A DNA stretch of 64,000 bases from the NCBI GenBank assembly GCA_963693365.1, contig CAVNZM010000013.1, positions 6,014,001 through 6,078,000 of the forward strand, in the 5' to 3' direction. Below the pieces are notes generated by a model. The model was not told where the DNA came from, did not search any database, and saw only the letters and a list, made by a program, of their open reading frames with translations. This document shows positions 34,295-54,933 of this stretch, piece by piece. Source of the DNA: Amoebidium appalachense (taxonomy: Eukaryota > Ichthyosporea). A program made the translations under genes and the position numbers. Each line of letters opens with the position of its first letter. The first letter of the stretch is position 1.

Positions 34295-35669
34295 TAGCCT
34301 GGGGGGAGGGGGGATGGGGGGGGATAGCCTAGCTAACAGGGCTCACAGACCGTGACGGCAATGGGGACCTCAAAGCCGCAGTGGTGGGGCCAAGTGCAAC
34401 AGAGTGGCCTGGTAAGGGGGAGGGGGGGGGGGGGGTACCTAATATGGTCTGGTGGGGGTTACCAAATATGGTCTGGTGGGGGTTACCAAATATGGTATGG
34501 TCATGGGTACCAATTATGGCCTGGGGGGGGGGGGTACCAAATATGGCCTGGTGGGGGATACCAAATATGTTCTGGTGGGGGGGGGGGGGGGGGGGGAAGG
34601 AATATGGTCTGGTGGGGGATACCAAATATGGTCTGGTGGGGGGGGGGGGGGAGTACCGAATATGGTCTGGTGGGGGATACCAAATATGGTCTGGTGGGGG
34701 TACCAATTATGGTCTGGTGGGGGGGGGGGGGGGGGTACCGAATATGGTCTGGTGGGGGATACCAAATATGGTCTGGTGGAGGGTACCATGTATGACTTGG
34801 ACAGGTGGTGGTGGTGGTGGTCACGGGAATTGGTCACGGGGGGCAGGGGGAGATAGAGGGAGGGAGGGGGGGAGGAATGTGAAGGCAAGCAATTTTGTGA
34901 TTGGCCAGGTGGAGGATATGTGGGGGATATGTGTATGTGATCCGCACTCTTTTGGATGAACACGTATTTGTCGGGCCCAAATTAGCTTGCTAGGGGACAT
35001 GCACATGTGTAGTCTGACTCCAAATCAGTTTATGTGTGATCTCAATTAGCGCATAAGCCTGTGGGGGAAGCATGTACGTATACATGATTGGTTCAAATCA
35101 TCCTGTGGGGGGAGCCTGTACCATACCTATACATCTGTGGTCCGAATTATCCTTCTGGAGGACATGGCCGGGGACTGACGGTTTAGCAGATTGGGCTGGT
35201 GAGGATGCGCAGCCGGCTGCTGCTGCTGTACCCACAGGCAGGGGGCCAGGGCCAGCTGACATGCATTGCCACGCCAGACATGGCCCTGTACGAAGGTGTG
35301 TGTGCATGCCGAGACATGGCGTGGGTGTGTTTGTGCTTGTGCGTGCCTGCAGTTGTATAGTATGGTTGTTTATCCCCCCCCCCCCCCCTCCCCCCCTCCT
35401 CCGGTGGGAAAAAGGACACCACGTGGGATTGCTATCCCTTGCTCCCTTTAGAGAAGATAAGACGTGGGGTAATTAGGTGATAGCCCACCAGTTAATCGTG
35501 TGATGGTTGACCTCGAGCCCCCACCTCCTCCCTCCCTCCCCCCCCCCCCCTCCCCCCCCCCCCCCCCCCCCCCCCCCCTCTCCCCCCCCCCTTTTCCCCA
35601 GCGCTTGCAAGGCGGCAACGGCAGCAGCAGCAGCAGGCAGGCATGGCGGCACGCAGGCCCCAGCAGTAG
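30602..35669 (+). CDS. MED25: MED25-like Mediator subunit (VWA domain)
   Basis: ATG at 30602: MDATGTIRLVLVV spliced (G|AC) to DGSSSMVGALDVLRADYLD, so the VWA domain begins with a full MIDAS motif DxSxS. Later exons give VVYRDYCGPLPVLEVLPYGP, LGGSSLGGALAEGLAAALQ (compare GGGG..AEGL..AL of MED25), NTEPRDMATLLPWGVPPGA, LGYTLSVICPRRLQELIDLA, DMAALPQHLALVAGLPLGTL and TDWYADVDTDGPEGRAED. Order and spacing follow the MED25 VWA domain, which docks on Mediator. The exon 2 to 3 junction (30941 to about 31112) does not keep phase as read, perhaps because of a G-run length error. From about 33610 a second exon set (EMPLVMATDQ, EFDVPLVVNVVNPQNIPEL, RSRLLLLYPQAGGQGQLT, ALARRQQQQQQAGM, TAG at 35667) may be the C-terminal part or a separate gene. 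The VWA part is fairly sure; the 3' half is tentative. Confidence 0.6.
32440..33600 (+). other. Unassigned stretch inside the MED25-like locus
   Basis: AT-rich at 32500-33010, then GC-rich with GGTGT repeats and G runs (33270-33430, 33540-33586). No conserved exon was recognised. It is either a long intron or a spacer between two genes. Confidence 0.5.
33683..33917 (+). repeat. 15-bp minisatellite with a pentapeptide-like reading
   Basis: About 14 imperfect copies of a 15-base unit such as AACCTTAGCATTGCA. In one plus-strand frame it stays open and reads IANLSIANLSIANLSV, formally a pentapeptide repeat (A-[DN]-L-x-x). It lies between two candidate exons of the MED25-like locus and is most simply an intronic repeat. 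Confidence 0.75.
34438..34795 (+). repeat. Minisatellite, about 24-bp unit
   Basis: Units such as AATATGGTCTGGTGGGGGAT followed by ACCA, about fourteen copies with variable G-run length. Intronic if the two halves of the MED25-like locus are one gene. Confidence 0.8.
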
Positions 35670-36328
35670 GTCCCATGGGGGGGCTATGTACATAGGGGGC
35701 ACATGGACATACAGATACTTGTTCGGATGTAAGGCCCTGGTTCGACATATCAAAGACACAGTGGCCTTTTGTATTTGAAAATTTAAAAGCACATCTGGCA
35801 AATTTACTCACGCCTAAGATTCAAAAAGGCAGTACATGGACCCAGGCATGGGCCTTAATAAAACTTGGTGCTACCATGCAGTATACAGTTACATGTAGAC
35901 TGCAAAGCCATATTAGCTCACGGGGTTATATATCCCCTTATCCCCATCATGTCTGGCCCTGTTATCTCGGCACTCCAACTTACAGCTATCTCACTGTCTC
36001 CTGGTATGTGGGTGTGCCAGGCCTACCAAAGCACCACAGGGATAGGTCGAATTAAAGATTAGGTGAATATTGGATGTAGCCAGCTAGAATCTTATTTCCA
36101 GATACCTCCCCCCCCCCCCCCCCCCCCCCCCTAGCCCACAAGGACAAAAGAAAAAAACCTCAAATTTCATGTGCCGCACAGGGGGGCTAGCCAGCTAGAA
36201 TGTGAAATCTCCCAGATTTTCCAGCGCTAAATCTTAAATTCGGAAAATCTTATATTTAGCCCACGCCTGTACCCCTTACAGCCACCGCTACCTCTCGCAT
36301 GTGCGCTGCAGCCACCCTGCCGCCTGCA
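35670..36328. other. Spacer between convergent genes
   Basis: 660 bases between the stop of the MED25-like locus and the stop of the minus-strand SRPBCC gene. It has one C run at about 36107-36131 and the phrase TAGCCAGCTAGAAT twice (around 36076 and 36188). No coding signal was recognised. Confidence 0.5.
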
Positions 36329-36463
36329 CTAGGGCAGAGCCTGCCCGGCCACATGTACCATGGGTGTTTCGAGGTGTGCCGCCAGCCGGCTCAACGTCTG
36401 CCGGTAGTGCTGCAAAAACATGAAACGTCAGCCCCGGAATCCCCCTTCCCCCCCCCCCTCCCC

Positions 36464-36503
<40 letters not shown>

Positions 36504-36516
36504 TTCTCTCAAAAAA

Positions 36517-36547
<31 letters not shown>

Positions 36548-36757
36548 TCCACCCTCTTCCTTCCACAAACACTTCCAACGCGCTTGCGCGCGCACACACA
36601 CACACAAACACACACACACTCACTCACTCACTCACTCACTCACACATACTCACACACACCCTTCCATACACAAACACTCCCCAGTCCTCCCCCCCCCCCC
36701 CCCCCCCCCCATACACACTCTCCCCTCACCCCCTCCTCCCCTCCCCCCCCCCCCCCC

Positions 36758-36827
<70 letters not shown>

Positions 36828-37127
36828 CCCACGTACCGCCTGTATCATCCTCTGCAGTAGCCACCCTGTGCCCCACACCTGCGGGTTGAAGCGGCACCGC
36901 CACGTCACAATCGTGCCCCTGTAGCACAGACCTTCCTTCAGAACCATCCCCCCTCCCCCGCCTCCTCCCCCCTCCCCCCCCTCCCCCCCCCCCCCCCCCC
37001 CCCCCACCCACCCACCCACCCCCCACCCAAAAGCCTAGGTACGCACCCGCCTGGGTGGCTGTCAAACAGCACCTCTGCCGTGTGGTCGCATATCGGATAT
37101 CCCCCTGCACACAATGTCATTAGTCCC

Positions 37128-37185
<58 letters not shown>

Positions 37186-37875
37186 CTCCCTCCCAAAGCC
37201 TCCCGGGCTGCCCCCTACCAGCCAGCTGTGTGTAGGTGATGCGCTCGTTTCGGGTGTATGACGTCACCAGCTCCAGGGTGCTGCCCCACAGTGTGTTGCT
37301 GCCCACCACCATGCCCTCCCCGTACGCATCTCTGCTCCCTGCACACCCTCAGCCCCTTGCACCCCCTTCCCCCCCTCCCCCTATGCACGAACCTGGCTGG
37401 AGCACCTCCGTCTGCTGGTCGGCCCAGGTGGCCCAGGTCGTGGGGTCGGCAAAGGCCTCAAAGACCACGCCCACTGCGGCCTAGGGCCACAGTCAGCACC
37501 TCTTCCAAGCTACACCCTTCGTGCATCTATATACCTAACTAGCAATGCACCCATGTCAAAAAAAACCCCACCAGATGCCTTTTGCGCCGCACCACTGAGA
37601 ACATTCACGCATGCGCGCGCGCGCCCACACACACACACACACATACACATAGTGTGCACAAAAACACACTCATATTCACTGGTACACACCCACGCCACCA
37701 CACACTCAAACACCCACACCCCCACACACCTGATGTGTGTACACGCCCACACACCAGCAACAACCAGACTCTCTTGTTCCCCTTCACACCCCAAGCGCAC
37801 ACTTATACAATCCCCCAGCCGCACCTTCACGTGCTGCACGGCCTCTGCGTGGCACGCCACCTGCTGGGCGGCCAT
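36329..37875 (-). CDS. SRPBCC/START-fold protein (polyketide cyclase-type), about 165 residues
   Basis: Six small exons on the minus strand with matching phases: 37875-37825 (MAAQQVACHAEAVQHVK), 37480-37393 (VGVVFEAFADPTTWATWADQ), then GEGMVVGSNTLWGSTLELV and SYTRNERITYTQLAG, YPICDHTAEVLFDSHPGG, GTIVTWRCRFNPQVWGTGWL, and a last exon from HYRQTLSRLAAHLETP to TAG at 36329-36331. The pattern vF..f.dp..W..W..., G......E.v.y..., and G.t.vtWr..f.P...g matches the helix-grip SRPBCC superfamily, whose members bind lipids or other hydrophobic ligands. Ligand and role are unknown. It is divergent from Groucho; the spacer holds an overlapping CACGTG/TGACGTCA site. Confidence 0.65.
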
Positions 37876-38165
37876 AGTGCGCAGCCGCAACCATAGCCCT
37901 TGGCCAGCCACCAGCCAGACCCGTGCCCCGTGAGCCAGACCCTAAAAGTGTCCCTCCGGCGCCAACTGCTTTGAACCGCCTGCGGCAGCACGCCACGCTT
38001 GCGCTCTGTATTATTTTGTGTGCGTGCACGCAGTGTGTTATTATTATTATTCTTATTATTATTTGGGAGAGAAGGAGGTGACGCCTGGCCATGGGATAAA
38101 GTTTCCCGCAAATAAAACAAACAAGCCGTGGCCGTGTTCAAGTTCCTGCCGGCGGAAACTTTGAT

Positions 38166-38177
38166 CACGTGACGTCA
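38166..38177. promoter_or_regulatory. Overlapping E-box and CRE (CACGTGACGTCA)
   Basis: CACGTG (38166-38171) overlaps TGACGTCA (38170-38177) in the spacer between the divergent SRPBCC gene and the Groucho gene. It is a composite bHLH/bZIP-type site by consensus; use is not shown. Confidence 0.45.
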
Positions 38178-38491
38178 TCACTTTGGGCCGTTATCACCAG
38201 GGCAGCTCCGGCAGACAGAAAACGCTCGTAACTTAGGCGAAGAAGCACAGAGGTAGAGATATACGGGGCGAGAGAGAGAGAGAGAGACTGAGACACATAG
38301 CGTATACATTCGAGCCTGCGTTGGGCCTTAGCGGAGGGGCGGGGCCGAGGGCCCACACACAGGCTACATGCAGAGAGAGGTGCGCACCTGTCCGCCTGTT
38401 TTTTTTTTTTTTTGGGTGGTTGAGGGGGGGAAAGGTGGGGGGAGGGGTTTCTTGGTGCTGACGCGCACCGCAGCAGGCACCACCACCGGGC

Positions 38492-47585
<9,094 letters not shown>

Positions 47586-47901
47586 CACGAATGCATGGGC
47601 CAAACACATATGTGGGTGTGGTTGTGGGCTACTGGGGATGATAGGAGACATATATGGGTTCTGTGGTAAAGTCAGAGATGGGTGTGGTTTTGCAATGTGA
47701 TTGGTCCGTACCATGGCAGCATTGATGCTGCCTAAGTAGTGGCATGTTGCCTTTGATGGTGACAGTTGGCGTTAATGCGTGATACTGCATCGGGAAAATG
47801 CCTTGTGCTGCCAACCCAACCCAATCACCACCCGTAAGTATGCATTCATATACCCGCGGCCATTAGATTTATAGTTAGATAGTCTTATTCATACGAAACC
47901 T

Positions 47902-47907
47902 AATAAA
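47902..47907 (+). terminator. AATAAA poly-A signal candidate for Groucho
   Basis: The first AATAAA after the Groucho stop, 317 bases downstream, before the minisatellite. Inferred. Confidence 0.4.
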
Positions 47908-48079
47908 GAGACACTGTCCTGTTTGTGGTTTTGGTTGGGCATGTGCAGCTGCACAGTGCCTGCACACGGGTGCGCGCAGGTGGCAACCGGGTGGCCAAGG
48001 GGGTTAGGGGCATGGAGCAGCATGCACACAGGGGTTACATACATGGGCTCTGCATGTTTTTTGGGGGGAATGCATTGTG

Positions 48080-48830
48080 ACGTGCTGGCCAAGGGGCTTG
48101 CTTATTGGGCGGTGCATAGGCCATGCAGGTTGCGTATTGGGTGGTGCATAGGCCATGCAGGTTGCTTATTGGGTGGTGGCCATGCACGTTGCTTATTGGG
48201 TGGTGGCCATGCAGGTTGCTTATTGGGTGGTGGCCATGCAGGTTGCTTATTGGGCGGTGGCCATGCAGGTTGCTTATTGCGTGGTGGCCATGCAGGTTGC
48301 TTATTGGGCGGCGCATAGGCCATGCAGGGTGCTTATTGGGCGGTGCATAGGCCATGCAGGGTGCTTATTGGGTGGTGGCCATGCAGGTTGCTTATTGGGC
48401 GGCGCATAGGCCATGCAGGGTGCTTATTGGGCGGTGCATAGGCCATGCAGGGTGCTTATTGGGTGGTGGCCATGCAGGTTGCTTATTGGGCGGTGCATAG
48501 GCCATGCAGGGTGCTTATTGGGCGGTGCATAGGCCATGCAGGGTGCTTATTGGGCGGTGCATAGGCCATGCGGGGTGCTTATTGGGTGGTGGCCATGCAG
48601 GTTGCTTATTGGGCGGTGCATAGGCCATGCAGGGTGCTTATTGGGCGGTGCATAGGCCATGCAGGGTGCTTATTGGGTAGTGGCCATGCAGGGTGCTTAT
48701 TGGGCGGTGCATAGGCCATGCAGGGTGCTTATTAGGCGGTGCATAGGCCATGCAGGGTGCTTATTGGGCGGTGCATAGGCCATGCAGGGTGCTTATTGGG
48801 CGGTGCATAGGCCATGGGGCCTACTGTAGA
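48080..48830. repeat. Minisatellite with a CCAAT-box core, more than 20 copies
   Basis: Two interleaved unit forms, about 28 and 33 bases, share GGCCATGCAGGGTGCTTATT then GGGCGGT; the longer form adds GCATA. Every unit carries ATTGG (CCAAT on the minus strand). It lies between the convergent 3' ends of Groucho and CLN3. Confidence 0.85.
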
Positions 48831-49372
48831 TGGCTTGCCACATGCCCGAACTCAAGTGTTGTCATTCAGGTCGACCGGTACGACGGCCAGTTTCGAACAA
48901 ACCGGAGTGCTGCTGTGCACCACACGGGCTATACTATTTTTGAATTTGACCACATCGGCCTCCAGGCTTGGGGGTCTGGCCAAGTGCATGCATGCATATG
49001 GCCCTCATATCTATGCGCCTATATGGCTACAGTCTGGGCCGGCAGACATGCCTATTTGCATGTGTATAACGTGGGGTGTGTGAGGCCAAAGCGGCGTTAT
49101 GTTAACAACTCCACAAATGTGTCACTGGCGAGAGTGCACCACATGGGAGGAAATGCATGGAATAGCACATTCCCGGTAACCAGTTTCGTCGATCACGGCT
49201 AGGATACACATTTGACAGCATGCAAGTACCAAGGCCATGGGCTATATTGCACCTTTCGGCTCCCACAAGCAGGCAGGGCTATAGAGCTAGGGGGGTCCTA
49301 TGTGTTACTCAAGGAGTGCACTGCACATATCATGCAGCCGTTCATACATACATACATACATACATGCACACA

Positions 49373-52300
49373 TCACGTCGTGCAGGGATAGGCCGGGCAG
49401 TGCACGTGGCAGCACAGCCAGTGCTGCAGGGGGATGGAGACCAATGACGACAGCAGAATCCCCACCCCGTCACCAACACTGGTCACCGTCAGAGCAAACT
49501 GCAACACATCTCAGTTGACAGCCTCCTCCCCCCCCCCCCCCCCCCCCCCCTCCCACAGCCGCCCCCCTCCCCCCGCGCTCTCCCCCCCCCCCCCCCCCTC
49601 CCCCCTCCGCCGAAGGCCCGGACACGCTCAAACAGCTGCATACTCTCCCTCTCTCGCACACACACAAGTGCACAGCAACACACGTGACAATCAAATGCAC
49701 ATTCACACACACATGTGTGTGTGTGCCAGCTCACTCACTCACTACACACACGCACAACACCGACAATCACAATCTATCATGATTTGGCCGAAATCTCCGG
49801 TTTCTTGAACCCAGCCACCAGAGCTTGTATGTAATCCAATCACACTATTCGTTTCATAGGGGGCCACACAAGTGTGCGCGATTCTACACCAACTTCTAGG
49901 CACAACAAAAGTATACCATCACTTCGCTACCTGCACTCTCAGAATTTTCTTAAACGGCAAGAGGCACCAATCAGTCTGCACGGTTCATTTGCACGTCCAT
50001 GTCCTTCTAATCCCAATCCAATTACCAAAAAAGGGTTCAGGGTCAATTTTGCAACCCGTGGAATTTCAAGAGTTGAAATCTTCTGCACAAGGAATACTAG
50101 TGTTTTAGCCAGCACGATCTGCACATACCTCTCTGGTGGTGTCGGTGAATGCATGGGTGATGGCGTAGAATGCATTGACATAGACCCCCCCTCCAAGCAG
50201 CCCCACCCAGAAGATCACCCCACAGGCCACCCACACATTCGGCAGCCACTGCAAAAGAAAAAACCGTCAGCTCTCCTCCTCCTCCCCTCCCCTCCCCCCT
50301 ACGCACACACGCACACACACAAGGACACACACACACATACACGCACACACACACAGTACCACTGCCCTGCTCCTACGCCCCAAACCAGGTAGTTCTCCCT
50401 CCTCCCCCTCTCCCCCCATCCCTCGCCACCGCCACCATCAAACTATGGTTGGTCGCGAACTGTTACATGGGTGCTATGCCCCCCTCCCCCCCCCCCCCCC
50501 CCCCCCCTGCATCTACAGGCACCTGGTAGCATCCATCCCCCTGCCTCCCCCGTCTCGCCCCCCCCCCCCCCCCCCCCCCCCCCCTCCTTCCCCCCACCCG
50601 CCGCCGCCTCCGCATTCACAGGCGCCTTGGTAGCATGCACCCACCCACACCCACACGCCCGCACCTGCTAGCATGCCTACCCCACACACACGCACACACC
50701 TGGTAGTAAGCAGCAGGCAGCAGCAGCAGCAGGTTTAGTGCCTGCAGTGCCGCCAGCCACCAGACCTGCCTGATATGTAGCAGCTGCACAGAGGACCTGC
50801 TGATGAACACCCCCACCTGGTAGACCGTGGCATACACGCTGTAGTGGTCAATACCACCAAACCCAAGGGCTGGCGTGATTCCTGAGTTGATCGTGTACCT
50901 GCATGCACTGTCAGCAAAGGCCTCATGTGATGATTCTGATTGCCTACCACCCCACAGCACGCAGCACAGACGCATACATGCACACACATACGTACACAGA
51001 GCGAGACAGAGAGACAGAGAGAGAGATGCACGCACACATGCACACAGGCACAACAAGCTGGATTTCAACCTCATGATCACCCCAACAGCCTGCATAGGTC
51101 AACCATATCGCACCACAGGTCTCCACGGGGGGTACCCCCCCCTAATTATTTAATTCAAATAATTAGGGGGTATACCCCCCAAAAAAAGTGTCATAAAATT
51201 CATCATGGAACACTTATAAATTGGTGCAAAGAGAGGGAGGGGGCGAGAAGAGATAACTCCACTGCCGGTCCTGGAAGTATGATGACAAGAGCATAAGACT
51301 TTTCTCTTAGCGAGAAGGCTCTTCTGAGACTCTCACAACGAGTTTGTAATCCCCAAATTACAAAAGCATAAGAGAGTTCCAGCATCACCCATTCTCCTAA
51401 CCATGCTTCTTACCGCACCCCACATCAACATCACCCATATTACCAACCCCAACGGCCCTACACTACCCATACCAAAAACCCCAACAATACCACCCAACAT
51501 CCTCAACGGCCCTACACTACCCATACCAAAAACCCCAACAATACCACCCAACATCCTCAACGGCCCTACACTACCCATACCAAAAACCCCAACAATACCA
51601 CCCAACATCCTCAACGGCCCTACACTACCCATACCAAAAACCCCAACAATACCACCCAACATCCTCAACGGCCCTACACTACCCATACCAAAAACCCCAA
51701 CAATACCACCCAACATCCTCAACGGCCCTACACTACCCATACCAAAAACCCCAACAATACCACCCAACATCCTCAACGGCCCTACACTACCCATACCAAA
51801 AACCCCAACAATACCACCCAACATCCTCAACGGCCCTACACTACCCATACCAAAAACCCCAACAATACCACCCAACATCCTCAACGGCCCTACACTACCC
51901 ATACCAAAAACCCCAACAATACCACCCAACATCCTCAACGGCCCTACACTACCCATACCAAAAACCCCAACAATACCACCCAACATCCTCAACGGCCCTA
52001 CACTACCCATACCAAAAACCCCAACAATACCACCCAACATCCTCAACGGCCCTACACTACCCATACCAAAAACCCCAACAATACCACCCAACATCCTCAA
52101 CGGCCCTACACTACCCATACCAAAAACCCCAACAATACCACCCAACATCCTCAACGGCCCTACACTACCCATACCAAAAACCCCAACAATACCACCCAAC
52201 ATCCTCAACGGCCCTACACTACCCATACCAAAAACCCCAACAATACCACCCAACATCCTCAACGGCCCTACACTACCCATACCAAAAACCCCAACAATAC

Positions 52301-53491
52301 CACCCAACATCCTCAACGGCCCTACACTACCCATACCAAAAACCCCAACAATACCACCCAACATCCTCAACGGCCCTACACTACCCATACCAAAAACCCC
52401 AACAATACCACCCAACATCCTCAACGGCCCTACACTACCCATACCAAAAACCCCAACAATACCACCCAACATCCTCAACGGCCCTACACTACCCATACCA
52501 AAAACCCCAACAATACCACCCAACATCCTCAACGGCCCTACACTACCCATACCAAAAACCCCAACAATACCACCCAACATCCTCAACGGCCCTACACTAC
52601 CCATACCAAAAACCCCAACAATACCACCCAACATCCTCAACGGCCCTACACTACCCATACCAAAAACCCCAACACTACCACCCAACATCCTCAACGGCCC
52701 TACACTACCCATACCAAAAACCCCAACAATACCACCCAACATCCTCAACGGCCCCCAAGTTTCACTCACTCGCTGAAGTAAACCACCACCAGGGACACGA
52801 TGAAGATGGCCAGTGGCTGCAGGGTGGCCATCTTCTGCCCCAGCGTCAAAGACCCTGTCGGGCTGTGGTAGGCCCCCTGCTCCCCCCACCCGTCAGTACC
52901 CTATCCACACATACATGTATACCCCCGCCACCCCCCCCCCCCCCCCCCCCCCCCCCTGCGTGGATGCACGACCACATATTCTTCTACCAGCACCACCACC
53001 CCGTCCCCCCCCCCTCTGAGCGCAACGCATGCATGGTCACCTATCTCTGCCAGCCCCTCCGCCCCCCGCCCCCCCCCCCTGCATGTGCATGACCACATAT
53101 CCTCTAGCCCCTCTTCTGCCCGTTCATGCAGGGCACTATTCTCACCTCTGCCTGCATGGCTGTGTGCTTGTGCAGTGCCATTGTGCTCCTTGTGGGCCCA
53201 GTCAGTAGCAGCCAGTATCCCGCCAGCATCAGTGTCGGCAGGAAGGCCATGGCCCTGCAGGCCTGTGCAGACCCCATCCCAAACCCCCACGGCGCTGCAC
53301 CCCCAGAGCCTCAGCACACACAGACCCCCCCCCCCCCACTCTTGAAATGTGCCCCCACCTGTCAGCAGCAGATAGAAGGATGCACCCCCCACCCCAGCTC
53401 CCCCCGTGCCGCTCGACCACCCTGCAGCCACAATCCCGTCAGTCAAAGTTTTGCCCCCCCCCCCCCCCCCCCCCCCCCAAACACACACGCA

Positions 53492-53545
<54 letters not shown>

Positions 53546-54933
53546 CATCAGTTTGTTACCAGCCACTGTGCTGGGGTGGTAGTAGCTGGTCAGGGCCAGG
53601 AAGGTGGGCTCCCCAACGCCACTAGAGGCCGAGGCACAGGCCACCCCCAGCAGGGCCATGGGCAGACTGGCCTCCCCCCACACCCCCACAAGCACAAAGC
53701 TGCACACCTGCACACCGCAAATGTCAGTAAGTTAAACCCCGGGGACGTGCAAAAGAAGCCCTCACAGGGGTAGAGGGAAGCTGGATGTGCTGGTGTGCTT
53801 GCCATGTGTGTGGTTGTGTGTTTGTGTCACTTGTTATGTGTGTGCTTGTGTGCTTTCTTGTGCTTATGCCTGTGTTGGTGTGCTTGCCATGTGTGTGGTG
53901 GTGTATTTGTGTACTCGTTATGTGTGTGCTTGTGTGCTTGTGAGTTTGCCATGTGTGTGCTTAGTCATGTGTTTGTGTGCTTGCCATGTGTGTGCTTATG
54001 CCTGTGCTTGTGAATTCTTCATGTGTGTGCTTATGCCTGTGCTTGTGTGCTTTCCGTGTGTGTATTTATCCTGTATTTGTGTGCTTGCCGTGTGTGTGCT
54101 TATGCCTGTGCTTGTGTGCTTGCCAGGTGTGTGCTTATCCTGTGTTTGTGAGCTCGCCGTGTGTGTGCTTATCCTGTGTTTGTGTGCTTGCCATGTGTGC
54201 TTATGTCTGTACTTGTGTGCTTGCCATGTGTGTGCTTGTGCCTGTGCTTGTTAGCTTGCCATGTGTGTGCTTGTGCCTGTGTTTGTGCACTTGCCTGTGA
54301 GCTTGTCTCTGTGTTTGTGTGCGGTTTGTGCTGTGTGTCCTGCACTGGCCGGGGGGGGGGGGGGGGGGGGGGGGGGAAGTAGGGGGGGGGTGGGGGGGGG
54401 GGGCTACCTGTATCACCACCACTAGCACTACCCTCACCCAGTAGGGGACCAGGTGCATCACCCAGGGCTGCAGCAGCTTTATGATCAGAGACGGCCTGTT
54501 TTCACGTCAGCAAACGGCGGAGAGGAGGGAGACAGGCAGAGCCAAGCACAAGTACGGAAATAGTGCGTGTGGGTGTAGTGCAGGGAGGGGGAGGGGGGGG
54601 GGAGGGGAGGGGGAGAAGGGGGGGGGGGGGGGGGGGGGGAAGGGGGGCGGGGAGCACGCACAGGATGTTGAAAATCTCAAGCAGGCCCACGGTGGCGCGT
54701 TTGTTGAGAATCTGTGTGGCGCCACTGTACATGACCACATAGGCAAAGTTGTTGATGAAACCAAACAGAAAGAACGCCAGCCAGTTGCGCACCAGCACCG
54801 TGTTTGTCAACAGAACCTCCTCTCTCCTTTCCTCCCTCTCCCCATCTTCCCCCTGCTCGCTGCTTTCCAGCAGAGGCTCTCTGGCGTCGCCTGCAGGCTC
54901 ATCGTGGCCCCCCCTGAGTCTTGCCATCTCCAT
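49373..54933 (-). CDS. CLN3: CLN3/battenin family lysosomal membrane protein
   Basis: ATG at 54933 (MEMARLRGGHDEPAGDAREP) with an acidic N-terminus (LLESSEQGEDGEREERREE). TM1 is WLAFFLFGFINNFAYVVMYS, then SGATQILNKRATVGLLEI, PSLIIKLLQPWVMHLVPYWV, ASASSGVGEPTFLALTSYY, GWSSGTGGAGVGGASFYLLL, MATLQPLAIFIVSLVVVYFS spliced (GA|G) to EYTINSGITPALGFGGIDHY, YQVGVFISRSSVQLLHIRQ and GLLGGGLYVNAFYAITHAFT. The last exon is QFALTVTSVGDGVGILLSSL, then VSIPLQHWLCC and TGA at 49373. The NFxYVVMxS, SSGxGExTF, WSSGTGGAG and YQxGVFxSRSS motifs are CLN3 hallmarks. CLN3 acts at lysosome/vacuole membranes in glycerophosphodiester export and pH control. A minus-strand intron (52769 to about 50900) carries a 24-copy 54-bp array. 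Confidence 0.9.
51127..51180. repeat. Near-perfect inverted repeat (hairpin) in a CLN3 intron
   Basis: GGGGGGTACCCCCCCC-TAATTATTT is followed after AATTC-like bases by AAATAATTA-GGGGGTATACCCCCC. The arms, about 24 bases each, pair except for a TA and some C/G length differences. It could be a foldback element or an RNA hairpin near the 3' end of the intron. Confidence 0.6.
51457..52752. repeat. 54-bp tandem array, exactly 24 copies, in a CLN3 intron
   Basis: 1296 bases make 24 units of 54 with no insertion or deletion and one substitution in the translated plus frame (an I to L change in the last-but-one unit). Plus-strand translation is 18 residues per unit (GPTLPIPKTPTIPPNILN); the minus strand is also open (VGPLRMLGGIVGVFGMGS). 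The array starts about 12 bases inside the intron from the minus-strand 5' splice site. Near-perfect identity implies recent expansion or ongoing homogenisation. Confidence 0.95.
53775..54300. repeat. Minisatellite of TGTGTGCTTGCCATG type in a CLN3 intron
   Basis: About fifteen imperfect units around TGTGCTTGCCATGTGTGTGC and TTATGCCTGTGCTTG, 27-36 bases each. It gives Cys/Val/Leu-rich false frames. Confidence 0.8.

Noticed and set aside
51333-52889. Large open frames (518 codons minus, 457 codons plus) as genes
   Set aside because: They are translations of the 54-bp array. On the minus strand the frame runs into a real CLN3 exon but out of its reading frame, and the array sits between consensus splice sites.
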